64,000 nt of DNA, taken from Rossellomorea aquimaris. GTDB lineage: Bacteria > Bacillota > Bacilli > Bacillales > Bacillaceae_B. Below are positions 9,553 to 21,217 of the stretch, in pieces. How positions within the stretch are numbered: the stretch's first letter is position 1; every line of letters starts with the position of its first letter. The stretch is from the NCBI RefSeq assembly GCF_020171925.1, contig NZ_JAIVAR010000001.1:186001-250000 (forward strand), in the 5' to 3' direction. The notes beneath the pieces were generated by a model. The model was not told where the DNA came from. It made no database searches and saw nothing but the letters and a program-made list of their open reading frames with translations. Both the position numbers and the translations under genes were made by a program.

Positions 9553-11265
9553 ATGAAGCAACGAAACACACTGATCCCAACACTTAGAGAAATCCCTGCC
9601 GATGCTGAAATCAAGAGCCACCAGCTATTGCTGCGTGCCGGATATATCAGGCAAAACGCGAGTGGGATATACAGTTTTCTCCCACTGGGGAAGAAAGTCC
9701 TGAAAAAGGTAGAAGAGATTGTCCGTGAAGAATTGGATGCGATTGGTGCAGCTGAACTCTTGATGCCTGCTCTGCAACCTTCTGAATTATGGAAAGAGTC
9801 CGGAAGATGGGGGACGTACGGTCCTGAATTGATGCGCATGAATGACAGGCATGCCCGTGAATTTGCGTTAGGTGCCACGCATGAAGAGATGATTACAAGC
9901 ATCATTAGAGATGAAATCAAATCATACAAACGACTTCCATTGACCCTTTATCAAATTCAAACAAAATACCGCGATGAAAAACGTCCGAGGTTCGGATTGC
10001 TTCGAGGCAGGGAATTCGTCATGAAGGACGCCTATTCTTTCCATTCATCGGCTGAAAGCCTGGATGAAACATATGAGGAGATTTTTCAGGCATATACGAA
10101 TATCTTTACTCGCTGCGGATTGAACTTCAGGGCGGTTATCGCAGATTCAGGCGCTATGGGCGGTAAAGACACACATGAATTCATGGTATTATCGGAAGTA
10201 GGGGAAGACACAATTGCGTATTCAGATGAATCATCTTATGCTGCCAATATTGAAATGGCAGAGGTGATGGAATCTTATTCCTATTCTGATGAGGAACAGA
10301 AGGAGATCCAGAAAGTGTCGACACCTGAAATCAAAACGATTGAAGATGTAGCGGCATTTCTCCATACTGAAAAAGAAAATTGTATCAAATCTTTACTATT
10401 CAAGGTCGACGAAGAATTCGTGTTGGTTCTTTCACGAGGAGACCATGAAATAAACGATATTAAAGTAAAGAACTTCTTAAATGCCGACACGGTTGAACTT
10501 GCATCGGCAGAGGAAATGAATGAAATCATTGGATGCGAAGCAGGGTCCATTGGCCCTTGTACTTTGGATGGCAAGATAAAGATTGTTGCTGATCATGCGA
10601 TAAAGTATATCCGTAACGGCATTGCAGGTGCTAACGAAAATGGTCAGCACTTATTGAATGTAAACCCGGAACGCGACTTTACTGTTGAGGCATACGGAGA
10701 CTTGCGCTTTATTCAAGAAGGTGACCCTTCTCCTGATGGACAAGGTACGATCCTTTTTGCAAAAGGCATTGAAGTGGGGCACGTGTTTAAACTAGGCACC
10801 AGATATTCTGATAGCATGAATAGTACGTATCTCGATGAAAATGGCCGTTCTCAATCAATCATCATGGGTTGCTACGGAATCGGTGTTTCCCGTACACTTG
10901 CAGCAGTGGCAGAACAATTCAACGATGAGAATGGTCTAGTGTGGCCAACTAACTTATCACCATATGATGTACACCTGATTCCAATCAATATGAAAGATGA
11001 CCATCAGTCAGCCCTTGCCCATGAGCTTTATGATGGACTAAAGAATAATCGTTTCGACGTGTTAATGGATGACCGGGCTGAACGACCAGGTGTAAAATTT
11101 GCTGATTCAGACCTAATCGGACTTCCAGTCAGGGTAACAGTCGGAAAGAAAGCTTCAGAAGGCATCGTTGAGGTAAAGGTCAGGAAAACGGGTGAAATGC
11201 TTGAGGTTCATAAAGACGAATTGCTAGCTACTTTGACAGATTTATTGACATCACAATCAAAATAG
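9553..11265 (+). CDS. proS: prolyl-tRNA synthetase (bacterial type with editing domain)
   Basis: A class II synthetase that charges tRNA-Pro. The 570-residue length indicates the bacterial ProS with an inserted editing domain (about residues 220-410) that hydrolyses Ala-tRNA-Pro. Motif 2 ([26 protein letters not shown]) and motif 3 ([17 protein letters not shown]) are intact. The anticodon-binding domain is C-terminal ([21 protein letters not shown]). Its ATG follows CGAGGTG. It is flanked by terminator-like hairpins and polC follows, as in B. subtilis. Confidence 0.97.
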   Translation: MKQRNTLIPTLREIPADAEIKSHQLLLRAGYIRQNASGIYSFLPLGKKVLKKVEEIVREELDAIGAAELLMPALQPSELWKESGRWGTYGPELMRMNDRHAREFALGATHEEMITSIIRDEIKSYKRLPLTLYQIQTKYRDEKRPRFGLLRGREFVMKDAYSFHSSAESLDETYEEIFQAYTNIFTRCGLNFRAVIADSGAMGGKDTHEFMVLSEVGEDTIAYSDESSYAANIEMAEVMESYSYSDEEQKEIQKVSTPEIKTIEDVAAFLHTEKENCIKSLLFKVDEEFVLVLSRGDHEINDIKVKNFLNADTVELASAEEMNEIIGCEAGSIGPCTLDGKIKIVADHAIKYIRNGIAGANENGQHLLNVNPERDFTVEAYGDLRFIQEGDPSPDGQGTILFAKGIEVGHVFKLGTRYSDSMNSTYLDENGRSQSIIMGCYGIGVSRTLAAVAEQFNDENGLVWPTNLSPYDVHLIPINMKDDHQSALAHELYDGLKNNRFDVLMDDRAERPGVKFADSDLIGLPVRVTVGKKASEGIVEVKVRKTGEMLEVHKDELLATLTDLLTSQSK

Positions 11266-11345
11266 GGAATTACAACGCTGTTGATTCTTGCTTCCGACAT
11301 AGGATGCACGATTAAACAACGGCTTTCGATTACACTTGAATAAAA

Positions 11346-11377
11346 GAAGGGCTGATCATCATTAGTCAGCCCTTTTC
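11346..11377 (+). terminator. intrinsic terminator after proS
   Basis: AAGGGCTGA pairs with TCAGCCCTT around a loop of about 10 bases, followed by TTTCTTC. Confidence 0.75.
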
Positions 11378-11447
11378 TTCAGTTTTGAAGGACTGTGACT
11401 TTTGTGTAGACAAGAAAAATACAAGTAAGGAAATGGGGGAATAAGAG

Positions 11448-14400
11448 ATGGAAGGAAAGCCCCTGGGCAAAAAAGAGCGATTTCAGCTATTGCTTCAGCA
11501 ATTGGGACTGACGGAAGATGCTTTCGTAAAATACTTTAACAATGCTGAAATAGAAAAACTATCCGTATATAGAAGCGAAAGAAAATGGCATTTTCATTTT
11601 ACATTGGAAGAGATGATTCCATGTAAGGTTTGGAGCAGGTTTTCCCTTGCTCTTCAAACTTCATTCAAACATATAGCCAATGTCAGCTTCAGCCTCAAAG
11701 TTCTGAATATGAATGTAACAGAGCAAGCCATATTGGATTACTGGAGTGAGTGTGTCAAAGAAATTGACGGAATCTCCCCGCCATTGTTAAAGCTGTTGAA
11801 TAACCAAAAACCTGAAGTGATCGGCAATAAAATCATTGTAAAGGCAACGAATGATACAGAAGCTGCGCAGTTAAAGAGGAAGTACGGTGAAATCATCTCT
11901 TCAGCATTCGAAGGCTTCGGTTTCCCTAAATTGGTTCTCGATGCGCAAGTTGCTCAAATCGAGGAACAGAATGATGATTACAAAAAATTCCTTGAAGATA
12001 AAATGAAGGAAGATCAAGAAAGGGCACAGCAAGCCCTCATCGAAATGGAGAAGGCCGAGAAGGAAGTGGCATCAGAAGCTCCCAGCGGTCCATTCATGCT
12101 TGGCCTTACAATTAAAGACGATGCCGATTTCCGTAAGATTGAAGAAATATATGATGAGGAAAGACGCATAGCGATTGAAGGCTACGTATTTGATTGTGAA
12201 ACGAGGGAACTTAGAAGCGGTAGAACCTTATTGACGTTCAAAGTGACGGATTACACAAGCTCCATCCTCGTCAAAATGTTCTCAAGAGATAAAGAAGATG
12301 CTGCCATCATGAATAACATGAAAAAAGGCATGTGGGTGAGATGTCGTGGAAGCATCCAAAATGATACCTTCGTCAGAGATCTTGTCATGATCGCCAACGA
12401 TGTGAATGAAATCAAACCGGTGCTTCGCCTTGATACTGCACCTTCGGATGAAAAAAGGGTCGAGTTGCATGCTCATACTCCAATGAGCCAGATGGATGCA
12501 GTAAGTTCAGTTGCAAGCCTTGTTTCACAAGCAAAGAAGTGGGGACATAAGGCGATAGCAATCACTGACCATGCAGTCGCTCAGTCTTTCCCCGAAGCAT
12601 TTAGTGCAAGTAAGAAAAACGATATCAAGGTGTTATATGGACTTGAAGCAAATCTTGTCGATGATGGGGTGCCGATCGGGTATAACGAAACTGATCGAGA
12701 ACTCGAAGATGCCACATATGTTGTGTTCGACGTTGAGACAACAGGTTTGTCTGCTGTTTATGATACGATCATCGAGCTTGCTGCCGTTAAGATCAAGGAC
12801 GGTGAGATCATTGATCGGTTTGAATCATTTGCGAATCCTCATCACCCATTGTCTGCAACTACGATTGATTTAACGGGCATTACGGATGAGATGGTACGTG
12901 ACGCGCCAGAAATCAATGATGTCCTCCGTGATTACGATAAATGGGTCGGGGATGATATTCTGGTTGCACACAATGCATCCTTCGACATGGGCTTTTTGAA
13001 TGCGGGTTATCAGAAAGCGGGGCTAGCAAAATCCTCCAACCCAGTCATTGATACATTAGAGCTTGCTAGGCTGCTATACCCACAATTCAAGAACCACAGA
13101 CTGAACACACTCGCCAAGAAATTCGATGTTGAATTGACACAGCATCATAGGGCGATTTATGATGCGGAAGCAACTGGATATCTTTTGGTCAAGATGCTAA
13201 AAGATGCCTTTGAGAAAGGCATCAAGAACCATAATCAATTGAACGATTATATGGGTAAAGGCGATGCATATAAACGATCCCGCCCATACCACTGTACGCT
13301 GATTGCACAAAATGAGGAAGGCCTCAAGAATTTGTATAAATTAGTATCGATATCACATATGCACTACTTCTACCGGGTGCCGAGGATTCCTCGTTCACAA
13401 CTGCAGAAATACCGTTCAGGCCTTTTAGTGGGGTCCGGATGCGACAAAGGTGAAGTGTTCGAAGGAATGATGCAAAAAGGTAAAGAAGAAGTCCAAGAGA
13501 CGGCAGAGTTTTACGATTACTTGGAAGTGCATCCGAAAGAAGTGTATCAGCATCTGATCGAACTTGACCTTGTACAAAGCCAAAAGAACCTTGAAGACAT
13601 TATTAAGAATATCGTGGAGCTTGGCGAGAAGCTGAATAAACCGGTCGTTGCGACTGGAAATGTCCATTATGTCAATGAGACGGATAAGATCTACAGGCAG
13701 ATCCTTGTAGGATCACAGGGAGGGGCCAATCCGCTGAACCGTCATACGTTACCTGACGTGCATTTCAGGACAACGAATGAAATGCTTGACTGTTTTTCGT
13801 TTCTCGGAAAAGACAAAGCCAAAGAGATTGTCGTGGACAATTCAAATAAAATCGCTGACATGGTCGAAGTGATCAAGCCAATCAAAGATGATCTTTATAC
13901 TCCTAAAATCGAAGGCGCGGATGAAGAGATGCGCCGGATGAGTTATGCGATGGCCAGGAGCATTTATGGCGACGAATTGCCTGAAATTGTTGAAGCGAGA
14001 TTGGAAAAAGAGTTAAAGAGTATCATCGGTCACGGATTCGCGGTCATTTATCTCATTTCACATAAGTTGGTTAAGAAGTCTTTGGATGATGGTTATCTTG
14101 TCGGTTCGAGGGGATCGGTTGGATCATCCTTTGTAGCGACCATGACGGAAATCACGGAAGTCAATCCGCTGCCTCCGCATTATGTCTGTCCTTCATGCAA
14201 GAAATCCGAGTTCTTTGATGATGGTTCTGTCGGCTCAGGATTCGACCTTCCGAATAAGGATTGCCCGGATTGTGGACATGCATATAAAAAAGACGGTCAC
14301 GATATTCCTTTTGAAACCTTCCTTGGCTTCAAAGGGGATAAAGTCCCCGATATCGATTTGAACTTCTCCGGGGAATACCAGCCACAGGCACATAACTATA

Positions 14401-15767
14401 CAAAAGTGCTGTTTGGCGAGGATAACGTATATCGTGCAGGTACAATCGGAACCGTCGCTGAAAAAACGGCATACGGCTACGTCAAAGGCTATGCGAATGA
14501 CAATGCACTTCAAATCAGGGGAGCGGAAATAGACAGGCTGGTGAGCGGCTGTACAGGTGTAAAACGTACGACAGGTCAGCATCCTGGCGGAATCATCGTA
14601 GTCCCTGATTATATGGATATCTTTGATTTTTCTCCGATTCAGTTCCCTGCAGATGACCAAGGATCTGAATGGAAAACCACACATTTTGATTTCCATTCCA
14701 TCCACGATAACTTGTTGAAACTCGATATACTTGGACACGATGACCCAACCGTCATCCGTATGCTCCAGGATTTATCGGGTATCGATCCGAAAACGATCCC
14801 GACGGATGATCCTGAAGTGATGAAAATATTCAGCGGGACAGAGACGCTTGGAGTCACGGAAGATCAAATTATGTGTAAAACAGGGACCCTGGGCATACCT
14901 GAGTTTGGTACGAGATTTGTTCGACAAATGCTTGAAGATACAAAGCCGACTACTTTTTCGGAGCTCGTCCAGATCTCCGGCCTTTCACACGGAACCGATG
15001 TGTGGCTTGGAAATGCACAAGAGCTGATTCACAATAATATTTGTAACCTGAGCGAAGTGATTGGTTGTCGTGATGACATCATGGTCTACTTGATCTATCA
15101 AGGATTGGAACCTTCCCTTGCATTTAAAATCATGGAGTTTGTACGTAAAGGGAAAGGGCTTCAAGATGAATGGATTGAAGAAATGAAGAATAATGGAGTC
15201 CCGGATTGGTATATCGACTCCTGTCTCAAAATTAAGTACATGTTCCCTAAAGCCCATGCTGCCGCCTATGTTCTCATGGCAGTGAGGATTGCTTACTTCA
15301 AGGTCCACCACGCACTTCTTTATTATGCTGCGTATTTTACCGTCCGTGCGGAAGACTTTGATATTGAAGCGATGGTGAGGGGATCACAGGCTGTTCGTGC
15401 AAAGATCGAGGAGATCAACAGTAAAGGCTTGGATGCTTCGCCGAAAGAAAAGAACACGCTGACGGTATTGGAACTGGCCCTTGAAATGTGTGAGCGCGGC
15501 TACAGATTCCAGAAAGTAGATTTATACAGATCTCACGCTTCGGAATTCATCATTGATGGCGATTCACTGATCCCACCGTTCAATTCCATCCCTGGTCTCG
15601 GTACCAATGCGGCGATCAATATCGTGAAGGCACGAGAAGACGGGGAGTTTCTGTCGAAAGAAGATCTGCAGCAAAGAGGCCGTGTTTCAAAGACGATCAT
15701 TGAGTATCTGGATAATCACGGTTGTCTGGAAAGTTTACCTGACAAGAATCAACTATCTCTGTTTTAG
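11448..15767 (+). CDS. polC: DNA polymerase III alpha subunit, PolC type
   Basis: The replicative polymerase of low-GC Gram-positives, 1439 residues. Domains in order: an N-terminal region; an OB fold (about 240-320); a PHP domain starting at [15 protein letters not shown] (about 338), interrupted by a DnaQ-type 3'-5' exonuclease with FDVETTGLS (about 427) and [12 protein letters not shown]; and the rest of PHP. The catalytic palm follows, with a four-Cys zinc element (CPSCKK...CPDCG, about 914-950) and the active-site [12 protein letters not shown] (about 967). The C-terminal beta-clamp motif is QLSLF at the very end. The ATG follows an AT-rich region with a weak GGGGGAA site. Confidence 0.98.
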   Translation: MEGKPLGKKERFQLLLQQLGLTEDAFVKYFNNAEIEKLSVYRSERKWHFHFTLEEMIPCKVWSRFSLALQTSFKHIANVSFSLKVLNMNVTEQAILDYWSECVKEIDGISPPLLKLLNNQKPEVIGNKIIVKATNDTEAAQLKRKYGEIISSAFEGFGFPKLVLDAQVAQIEEQNDDYKKFLEDKMKEDQERAQQALIEMEKAEKEVASEAPSGPFMLGLTIKDDADFRKIEEIYDEERRIAIEGYVFDCETRELRSGRTLLTFKVTDYTSSILVKMFSRDKEDAAIMNNMKKGMWVRCRGSIQNDTFVRDLVMIANDVNEIKPVLRLDTAPSDEKRVELHAHTPMSQMDAVSSVASLVSQAKKWGHKAIAITDHAVAQSFPEAFSASKKNDIKVLYGLEANLVDDGVPIGYNETDRELEDATYVVFDVETTGLSAVYDTIIELAAVKIKDGEIIDRFESFANPHHPLSATTIDLTGITDEMVRDAPEINDVLRDYDKWVGDDILVAHNASFDMGFLNAGYQKAGLAKSSNPVIDTLELARLLYPQFKNHRLNTLAKKFDVELTQHHRAIYDAEATGYLLVKMLKDAFEKGIKNHNQLNDYMGKGDAYKRSRPYHCTLIAQNEEGLKNLYKLVSISHMHYFYRVPRIPRSQLQKYRSGLLVGSGCDKGEVFEGMMQKGKEEVQETAEFYDYLEVHPKEVYQHLIELDLVQSQKNLEDIIKNIVELGEKLNKPVVATGNVHYVNETDKIYRQILVGSQGGANPLNRHTLPDVHFRTTNEMLDCFSFLGKDKAKEIVVDNSNKIADMVEVIKPIKDDLYTPKIEGADEEMRRMSYAMARSIYGDELPEIVEARLEKELKSIIGHGFAVIYLISHKLVKKSLDDGYLVGSRGSVGSSFVATMTEITEVNPLPPHYVCPSCKKSEFFDDGSVGSGFDLPNKDCPDCGHAYKKDGHDIPFETFLGFKGDKVPDIDLNFSGEYQPQAHNYTKVLFGEDNVYRAGTIGTVAEKTAYGYVKGYANDNALQIRGAEIDRLVSGCTGVKRTTGQHPGGIIVVPDYMDIFDFSPIQFPADDQGSEWKTTHFDFHSIHDNLLKLDILGHDDPTVIRMLQDLSGIDPKTIPTDDPEVMKIFSGTETLGVTEDQIMCKTGTLGIPEFGTRFVRQMLEDTKPTTFSELVQISGLSHGTDVWLGNAQELIHNNICNLSEVIGCRDDIMVYLIYQGLEPSLAFKIMEFVRKGKGLQDEWIEEMKNNGVPDWYIDSCLKIKYMFPKAHAAAYVLMAVRIAYFKVHHALLYYAAYFTVRAEDFDIEAMVRGSQAVRAKIEEINSKGLDASPKEKNTLTVLELALEMCERGYRFQKVDLYRSHASEFIIDGDSLIPPFNSIPGLGTNAAINIVKAREDGEFLSKEDLQQRGRVSKTIIEYLDNHGCLESLPDKNQLSLF

Positions 15768-15787
15768 GCCTCCGATAAGGGAATTGT

Positions 15788-15816
15788 TTGCATAAACATG
15801 TTGATTATGGTATATT
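15788..15816 (+). promoter_or_regulatory. strong SigA promoter of the rimP-nusA-infB operon
   Basis: TTGCAT, a 17-base spacer and TATATT, with TG one base upstream of the -10 (TGGTATATT). It lies 20 bp after the polC stop and predicts a leader of about 125 bases. Confidence 0.75.
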
Positions 15817-15848
15817 TTTATTGGAAATACTAAAGATAGCTCTAAGCA

Positions 15849-15878
15849 GAAGAGTGGGGTCGCACCCCACTCTTTCGT
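15849..15878 (+). terminator. leader attenuator hairpin upstream of rimP
   Basis: AAGAGTGGGGT pairs with ACCCCACTCTT around a CGC loop, followed by only a short, interrupted T-run (TTCGTTATT). It lies between the promoter and the first gene, so it acts on the operon itself. In B. subtilis, NusA is reported to autoregulate through a NusA-dependent leader terminator here; the weak U-tract fits that model. Confidence 0.65.
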
Positions 15879-15949
15879 TATTACAGGGAGTTTTTTAAGG
15901 ATTATTTCTAGTCTTGGTGCAAGATTTTCATATAGACCAGGAGGTAAGT

Positions 15950-16417
15950 ATGAGCAAAATTATTACACTAGTAGAAGAACTTGTCTCACCTATCCTAGAG
16001 GATATGTCATTGGAACTGATCGATATGGAATACGTAAAAGAAGGTTCCAATTGGTTCCTTCGTGTATTCATCGATAAGGATTCAGGTGTTGACATTGAAG
16101 AATGTGGAATTGTCAGCGAACGATTAAGTGAGAAGCTGGATGAAATCGATCCGATTCCTCACAATTATTTCTTGGAAGTATCTTCGCCAGGTGCAGAACG
16201 TCCCTTGAAAAATGACAAGGACTTTCAAAAGGCAATCGGGAAAAACGTCTACGTGAAAACGTATGAACCGATTGATGGGGAGAAGGCATTCGAAGGTACA
16301 TTGCTATCCCATTCTTCCGAACAACTATCTTTGGAAGTCACAATCAAAACACGTAAAAAGAAGGTTGAGATTCCAGCAGACAAAGTAGCGTTAGCAAGAT
16401 TGGCTGTTACATTCTAA
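15950..16417 (+). CDS. rimP: ribosome maturation factor RimP (YlxS)
   Basis: RimP assists 30S assembly. The 155-residue protein has the N-terminal alpha/beta domain ([22 protein letters not shown]), the conserved [10 protein letters not shown] motif at the domain junction (about 85-95) and a C-terminal SH3-like barrel. The ATG at 15950 follows AGGAGGT at a good distance; the upstream in-frame GTG at 15914 lacks a site. First gene of the operon with nusA, rnpM, ylxQ and infB. Confidence 0.94.
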   Translation: MSKIITLVEELVSPILEDMSLELIDMEYVKEGSNWFLRVFIDKDSGVDIEECGIVSERLSEKLDEIDPIPHNYFLEVSSPGAERPLKNDKDFQKAIGKNVYVKTYEPIDGEKAFEGTLLSHSSEQLSLEVTIKTRKKKVEIPADKVALARLAVTF

Positions 16418-16456
16418 TTAGGAAACAACCGTATTATAAAGGGGGATGACACCACC

Positions 16457-17596
16457 ATGAGCACTCAGCTATTAGATGCTCTAACTGTTTTAGAGAAAGA
16501 AAAAGGCATTGCGAGAGATGTAATCATCGAAGCAATCGAAGCAGCTTTGGTTTCTGCTTATAAGAGAAACTTTAACCAGGCACAGAATGTCCGTGTAGAC
16601 CTGAACCTTGAAACGGGTACGATGAGGGTCTTTGCACGTAAGGAAGTAGTGGATGAAGTCTTTGATTCACGCCTTGAGATCTCCGTAGAAGACGCTGGAG
16701 AAATCAACCCTGGTTATGAAGTCGGAGATGTAGTCGAACTCGAGGTCACACCGAAAGACTTCGGTCGGATCGCTGCTCAAACCGCTAAACAGGTTGTGAC
16801 TCAGCGTGTAAGGGAAGCTGAGCGCGGAATCATATACTCCGAATTCGTTGACCGCGAAGAAGATATCATGACAGGGATCGTCCAGCGCCAGGATAACCGT
16901 TTCATTTATGTCGCATTGGGCAAGATTGAAGCCCTCCTTCCTGTAAGTGAGCAAATGCCTAATGAAACGTATAAACCTCATGACCGAATCAAAGTCTTCA
17001 TCACGAAGGTCGAGAAAACGACCAAGGGTCCTCAGATCTATGTGTCCCGCACACATCCAGGTTTACTGAAGCGATTATTTGAGATTGAAGTGCCTGAAAT
17101 CTTTGATGGTACCGTCGAAATCAAATCAGTTGCTCGTGAAGCTGGTGACCGTTCAAAGATTTCGGTCCACGCTGAAAATTCTGAAATCGACCCGGTCGGT
17201 GCTTGTGTAGGAACAAAAGGTGCTCGTGTACAAGCGATCGTCAATGAACTCAAAGGTGAAAAGATTGACATCGTACAGTGGTCTGAAGATCCTGTGACAT
17301 TTGTGGCAAACGCGTTAAGCCCTTCTAAGGTCCTTGATGTCCAAGTGAATGAAGAAGATAAGGCAACGAGAGTGGTAGTACCTGATTATCAGCTTTCCCT
17401 TGCAATCGGGAAACGTGGACAAAATGCACGACTTGCAGCTAAACTCACAAACTGGAAGATCGATATCAAGAGTGAAACGGATGCGCGTGAGCTTGGATTA
17501 TACCCGCGCGAGGAAGCGTTTCTTCCACAAGACGAAGAGGAAGAGTATGATGACGAACCTTTAAACATTGATTTCGATGACGAAGATCAAGAGTAA
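16457..17596 (+). CDS. nusA: transcription termination/antitermination factor NusA
   Basis: NusA binds RNA polymerase and nascent RNA and modulates pausing and termination. The 379 residues comprise an N-terminal polymerase-binding domain (about 1-125), S1 (about 135-200), KH1 with [15 protein letters not shown] and KH2 with [17 protein letters not shown] short acidic tail ends the protein, the usual Bacillus form without the Proteobacterial acidic repeats. ATG after GGGGGATG. The gene ends 12 bp before the rnpM start. Confidence 0.98.
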   Translation: MSTQLLDALTVLEKEKGIARDVIIEAIEAALVSAYKRNFNQAQNVRVDLNLETGTMRVFARKEVVDEVFDSRLEISVEDAGEINPGYEVGDVVELEVTPKDFGRIAAQTAKQVVTQRVREAERGIIYSEFVDREEDIMTGIVQRQDNRFIYVALGKIEALLPVSEQMPNETYKPHDRIKVFITKVEKTTKGPQIYVSRTHPGLLKRLFEIEVPEIFDGTVEIKSVAREAGDRSKISVHAENSEIDPVGACVGTKGARVQAIVNELKGEKIDIVQWSEDPVTFVANALSPSKVLDVQVNEEDKATRVVVPDYQLSLAIGKRGQNARLAAKLTNWKIDIKSETDARELGLYPREEAFLPQDEEEEYDDEPLNIDFDDEDQE

Positions 17597-17608
17597 GAGG
17601 TGAAAATC

Positions 17609-17878
17609 GTGGGCGCTAATAAAAAGATTCCGTTGCGCAAATGCGTGGCAACGGGGGAAATGAGACCTAAAAAAGAAATGATACGGATTGTCCGTTCGAA
17701 AGAGGGCGAAGTATCCATTGATCCCACTGGAAAGAAATCGGGGCGTGGTGCTTACCTGTCAAAGGACAAAGAGATCATTCTGCAGGCGAAGAAGAAGAAT
17801 ACTTTAGCCAATCAATTACAGACAAAGATTGACGATTCTCTTTATGATGAATTGATCAGCCTTGTAGAGAAGGAGTAG
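17609..17878 (+). CDS. rnpM: YlxR/RnpM family RNA-binding protein
   Basis: A basic 89-residue YlxR-fold protein with the family signature IPLRKCVATGEMRPKKEMIRIVR and GRGAYLS. Recent work names it RnpM, a modulator of RNase P activity through binding the P RNA; earlier annotations call it a nucleic-acid-binding protein. GTG at 17609 is preferred because AAGAGGTG lies 6 bases upstream. The GTG at 17600 is part of that site. Confidence 0.9.
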   Translation: MGANKKIPLRKCVATGEMRPKKEMIRIVRSKEGEVSIDPTGKKSGRGAYLSKDKEIILQAKKKNTLANQLQTKIDDSLYDELISLVEKE

Positions 17879-17888
17879 CATTTAGCGT

Positions 17889-18191
17889 ATGAAACAAGAT
17901 CGTTGGATGTCACTTTTAGGATTGGCAAATCGGGCACGTAAGATTATTTCAGGTGAAGAGTTGGTCATAAAGGAAGTCAGGAGCGGTCGTGCAAAGCTCG
18001 TGATTCTTTCTAAAGATGCATCCTCTAATACGTATAAGAAAGTTACGGATAAATGCAAGTCATATAACGTACCGGTCCGACTTGTGGAAGACCGTTATGA
18101 GCTTGGCCATTCCATAGGGAAAGATGCCAGGGTGGTCGTTGCATTATCCGATGCCGGCTTTGCCGATAAATTATCCGAAATGCTCGATTGA
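17889..18191 (+). CDS. ylxQ: L7Ae-family ribosomal/K-turn-binding protein YlxQ
   Basis: A 100-residue L7Ae/L30e/S12e/Gadd45 fold protein. [25 protein letters not shown] and [14 protein letters not shown] are characteristic of the K-turn binders. The exact role is unknown; location in the nusA-infB operon implies RNA or ribosome work. It starts 10 bp after rnpM, and its TGA lies about 20 bp before the infB ATG. Confidence 0.9.
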   Translation: MKQDRWMSLLGLANRARKIISGEELVIKEVRSGRAKLVILSKDASSNTYKKVTDKCKSYNVPVRLVEDRYELGHSIGKDARVVVALSDAGFADKLSEMLD

Positions 18192-18211
18192 ATCTCAATG
18201 GGGGTGAACAT

Positions 18212-20386
18212 ATGAGCAAGATGCGTGTTTATGAATATGCAAAAAAATATAATGTTTCAAGCAAAGATGTTATTACTAAATTGAAGCAATTGAATATTGA
18301 GGTATCAAATCATATGGCAACAATAGAAGACGACACGGTGAAGAAGCTGGATTCAATGTTCTCAGGGAATTCCAAGGAACAGAAAAGTACTGGGGAAAAA
18401 AGAAATAATACTGTGAAGGAAGAGGAATCGTCCAACAAGGCAAAGGTGAAGTCCTCACCGAAAAGCCGTGAAGGGAAAAAGTACGATCAACAGTCACAGT
18501 CAAAGGAGAAAAAGGTTTTCAATAACAATAATAATCAAAACAACAAAAAAAATAAAAATAATAGAAACAATAAGCCGAACAGAAACTTTAAGCCGGCACC
18601 TCAACAACAGCAGCCTGCAAAGAAAAAGGAGCTTCCATCCAAGATTACTTTTTCTGAATCTCTGTCGGTAGCGGAACTTGCCAAGAAGCTTCATAAAGAA
18701 CCTTCTGAAATCATCAAGAAGCTTTTCATGCTCGGGGTGATGGCTACGATCAATCAGGAGCTTGATAAAGATTCAATTGAATTGATCGCCGGTGAATACG
18801 GGGTAGAGGTTGAAGAAGAAATCAAGATTGATGCAACAGATCTTGGTGTTTACTTCACTGAAGATAATGAAGATCAGCTTGAGGAGCGTCCATCTGTCGT
18901 AACGATCATGGGACACGTTGACCACGGTAAAACCACACTACTCGATTCCATTCGTAACACGAAGGTCACTGCCGGGGAAGCAGGCGGGATCACTCAGCAT
19001 ATCGGTGCTTATCAAGTGGAAGTGGACGGAAAGAAAATTACGTTCCTTGATACACCTGGACATGCCGCCTTCACTACGATGCGTGCGCGCGGTGCTCAAG
19101 TCACGGATATTGCAATCATTGTTGTTGCTGCTGATGATGGTGTCATGCCTCAAACGGTTGAAGCAATCAATCATGCCAAGGCAGCTGAAGTGCCAATCAT
19201 CATTGCAGTGAATAAAATGGATAAGGAAGCCGCGAATCCAGACCGCGTCATGCAGGAACTGACGGAATATGAACTTGTTCCTGAAGCGTGGGGTGGGGAT
19301 ACGATCTTCGTTCCGCTATCAGCTTTATCAGGTGAAGGTATCGATAACCTTCTTGAAATGATCGTCCTTGTAAGTGAAGTGGAAGAGTTGAAAGCAAATC
19401 CTGAACGTCTGGCGCTTGGAACCGTCATCGAAGCTCAATTGGATAAAGGACGTGGTTCCGTAGCAACCCTTCTAGTACAGAATGGTACACTGAAAGTAGG
19501 AGATCCGATCGTCGTTGGTAACACATTCGGCCGTGTACGTGCAATGGTAAACGACCTTGGCCGTCGTGTGAAAGAAGTCGGTCCTTCTACCCCTGTAGAA
19601 ATTACAGGTTTGAATGATGTCCCTCAGGCGGGTGATCGCTTTGTCGTCTTCGAAGATGAGAAAACGGCTCGTTCTGTCGGTGAATCACGTGCATCACAAG
19701 CACTACAGGCTCAGCGTGGGGAAAAATCCAAAGTTAGCCTGGAAAATCTGTTTGAGCAAATGAAACAGGGTGAAATGAAGGATCTTAACCTCGTTCTAAA
19801 GGCTGACGTACAAGGATCCGTCGAAGCATTGGCCGCTTCATTATTGAAGATAGAAGTTGAAGGTGTAAAGATTAACATCATCCACACAGGTGTTGGAGCG
19901 ATCAACGAATCTGATATCACGCTTGCTTCAGCTTCAAATGCCATTGTCATCGGATTCAATGTCCGTCCTGATGTAAATGCGAAGCGTGCTGCGGATGCGG
20001 AAGGTGTCGAAATCCGTCTGCACCGAATCATCTACAAAGTGATGGAAGAAATCGAATCCGCGATGAAAGGGATGCTTGATCCGGAATATGAAGAGAAAAT
20101 CATTGGTCAAGCAGAGGTTCGTCAAACGTTCAAAGTGTCTAAAGTCGGTACGATTGCAGGAAGTTATGTAACCGAAGGTAAAATCTCACGTGATTCTGGC
20201 GTGCGTTTGATCCGTGACGGCGTTGTGATTTTCGAAGGTGAACTTGATGCTCTTAAACGATTCAAGGATGATGCCAAGGAAGTTGCGAAAGGATATGAAT
20301 GTGGTATTACGATCAAGAACTTCAATGACGTTAAAGAGGGCGATGTAATCGAAGCCTATGTCATGGAGGAAATCACTCGTAAATGA
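18212..20386 (+). CDS. infB: translation initiation factor IF-2
   Basis: IF-2 is the GTPase that places fMet-tRNA on the 30S subunit and promotes subunit joining. The 724 residues start with an IF2N helix domain ([17 protein letters not shown]). A Lys/Asn/Gln-rich low-complexity linker follows (about 55-145), then a second IF2N. The GTPase domain shows G1 (GHVDHGKTT), G3 (DTPGHAAF) and G4 (NKMD). The ATG at 18212 follows GGGGGTG and excludes the in-frame TTG at 18188 that overlaps ylxQ. It shares four bases with ylxP (ATGA). Confidence 0.98.
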   Translation: MSKMRVYEYAKKYNVSSKDVITKLKQLNIEVSNHMATIEDDTVKKLDSMFSGNSKEQKSTGEKRNNTVKEEESSNKAKVKSSPKSREGKKYDQQSQSKEKKVFNNNNNQNNKKNKNNRNNKPNRNFKPAPQQQQPAKKKELPSKITFSESLSVAELAKKLHKEPSEIIKKLFMLGVMATINQELDKDSIELIAGEYGVEVEEEIKIDATDLGVYFTEDNEDQLEERPSVVTIMGHVDHGKTTLLDSIRNTKVTAGEAGGITQHIGAYQVEVDGKKITFLDTPGHAAFTTMRARGAQVTDIAIIVVAADDGVMPQTVEAINHAKAAEVPIIIAVNKMDKEAANPDRVMQELTEYELVPEAWGGDTIFVPLSALSGEGIDNLLEMIVLVSEVEELKANPERLALGTVIEAQLDKGRGSVATLLVQNGTLKVGDPIVVGNTFGRVRAMVNDLGRRVKEVGPSTPVEITGLNDVPQAGDRFVVFEDEKTARSVGESRASQALQAQRGEKSKVSLENLFEQMKQGEMKDLNLVLKADVQGSVEALAASLLKIEVEGVKINIIHTGVGAINESDITLASASNAIVIGFNVRPDVNAKRAADAEGVEIRLHRIIYKVMEEIESAMKGMLDPEYEEKIIGQAEVRQTFKVSKVGTIAGSYVTEGKISRDSGVRLIRDGVVIFEGELDALKRFKDDAKEVAKGYECGITIKNFNDVKEGDVIEAYVMEEITRK

Positions 20387-20661
20387 TCACATATGTTGAA
20401 TGTGAGTGCTTGATTCATGATTCTCACTCTTTGAAGGAGAAGAGAGCTGTTTTACAAAGGGTCCTTACCCGCTTAAAACAGAAATTCAACGTTTCCGTTT
20501 CAGAAGTCGACCATCAGGATGTATGGCAAAGGACAAGGATTGCCCTTGTCACAGTGGCATCCTCGAAGTCTTCCAGTGAAAAGGAAATGGATCGTGCACT
20601 GAATTTTATCGATTCGTTCCCCGAATGGGAACGAATCGATACAACCAGGGAATTCTATTAG
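20383..20661 (+). CDS. ylxP: DUF503 family protein YlxP
   Basis: A 92-residue DUF503 protein ([43 protein letters not shown]). In B. subtilis YlxP is thought to help ribosome biogenesis beside RbfA, but its mechanism is unsettled. Its ATG overlaps the infB stop, so translation is coupled. rbfA follows after 49 bp. Confidence 0.88.
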   Translation: MITYVECECLIHDSHSLKEKRAVLQRVLTRLKQKFNVSVSEVDHQDVWQRTRIALVTVASSKSSSEKEMDRALNFIDSFPEWERIDTTREFY

Positions 20662-20710
20662 GAAAACTCACGGTTCATAGATTAATGACAAAAATCATGG
20701 GGTGATATTG

Positions 20711-21082
20711 ATGAGCCATCGTGCAAATCGAGTTGGCGAGCAAATGAAGAAAGAGCTCAGCGATATTATCGGACGCAAAATTAAAGACCCTCGTATTGGA
20801 TTCGTTACAGTTACGGATGTACAGGTTTCCGGGGACCTCCAGCAGGCAAAGGTGTACATTACCGTCCTTGGCGGGGAAGACCAAAGAGAGAATACTTTAA
20901 AGGGTCTTGCGAAGGCGAAAGGATTCATCCGATCTGAAGTTGGACAAAGAGTCCGCCTTCGTAAAACACCGGAAATAATTTTTGAGTTTGATGAATCGAT
21001 CGAATATGGTAATCACATTGAAACTTTACTTCGAAAAGTTCAAGATGAACCTGAAGAGGATTCACAGAATAAAGACGAGTAA
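20711..21082 (+). CDS. rbfA: 30S ribosome-binding factor A
   Basis: RbfA is a KH-type cold-shock assembly factor that binds the 16S 5' helix of immature 30S subunits. The 123 residues include [32 protein letters not shown] and a C-terminal [15 protein letters not shown] segment typical of the family. The ATG at 20711 follows GGGGTGAT; the GTG at 20702 lies inside that site. The tail is acidic ([11 protein letters not shown]). A terminator follows, so truB is partly insulated. Confidence 0.95.
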   Translation: MSHRANRVGEQMKKELSDIIGRKIKDPRIGFVTVTDVQVSGDLQQAKVYITVLGGEDQRENTLKGLAKAKGFIRSEVGQRVRLRKTPEIIFEFDESIEYGNHIETLLRKVQDEPEEDSQNKDE

Positions 21083-21087
21083 AATGA

Positions 21088-21134
21088 AAGGACTGATCCA
21101 AACGGGAAACATTTTCGTGAGGATCAGTCTTTTG
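21088..21134 (+). terminator. intrinsic terminator between rbfA and truB
   Basis: AAGGACTGATCC pairs with GGATCAGTCTTT around a 21-base loop, then TTGTTTG. Partial read-through into truB-ribF is likely. Confidence 0.75.
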
Positions 21135-21217
21135 TTTGTGCTTCTTTAACCCAAAGAAGCAAATCGAAAGATGGATGTTACGGATCAATAGTTGTTATCA
21201 TGAACGGAGGTTTTGAA

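Noticed and set aside
18468-18694. Frames on both strands in the low-complexity part of infB
   Set aside because: They arise from the Asn/Lys-rich AAT/AAA codons of the IF-2 linker and have no independent signals.
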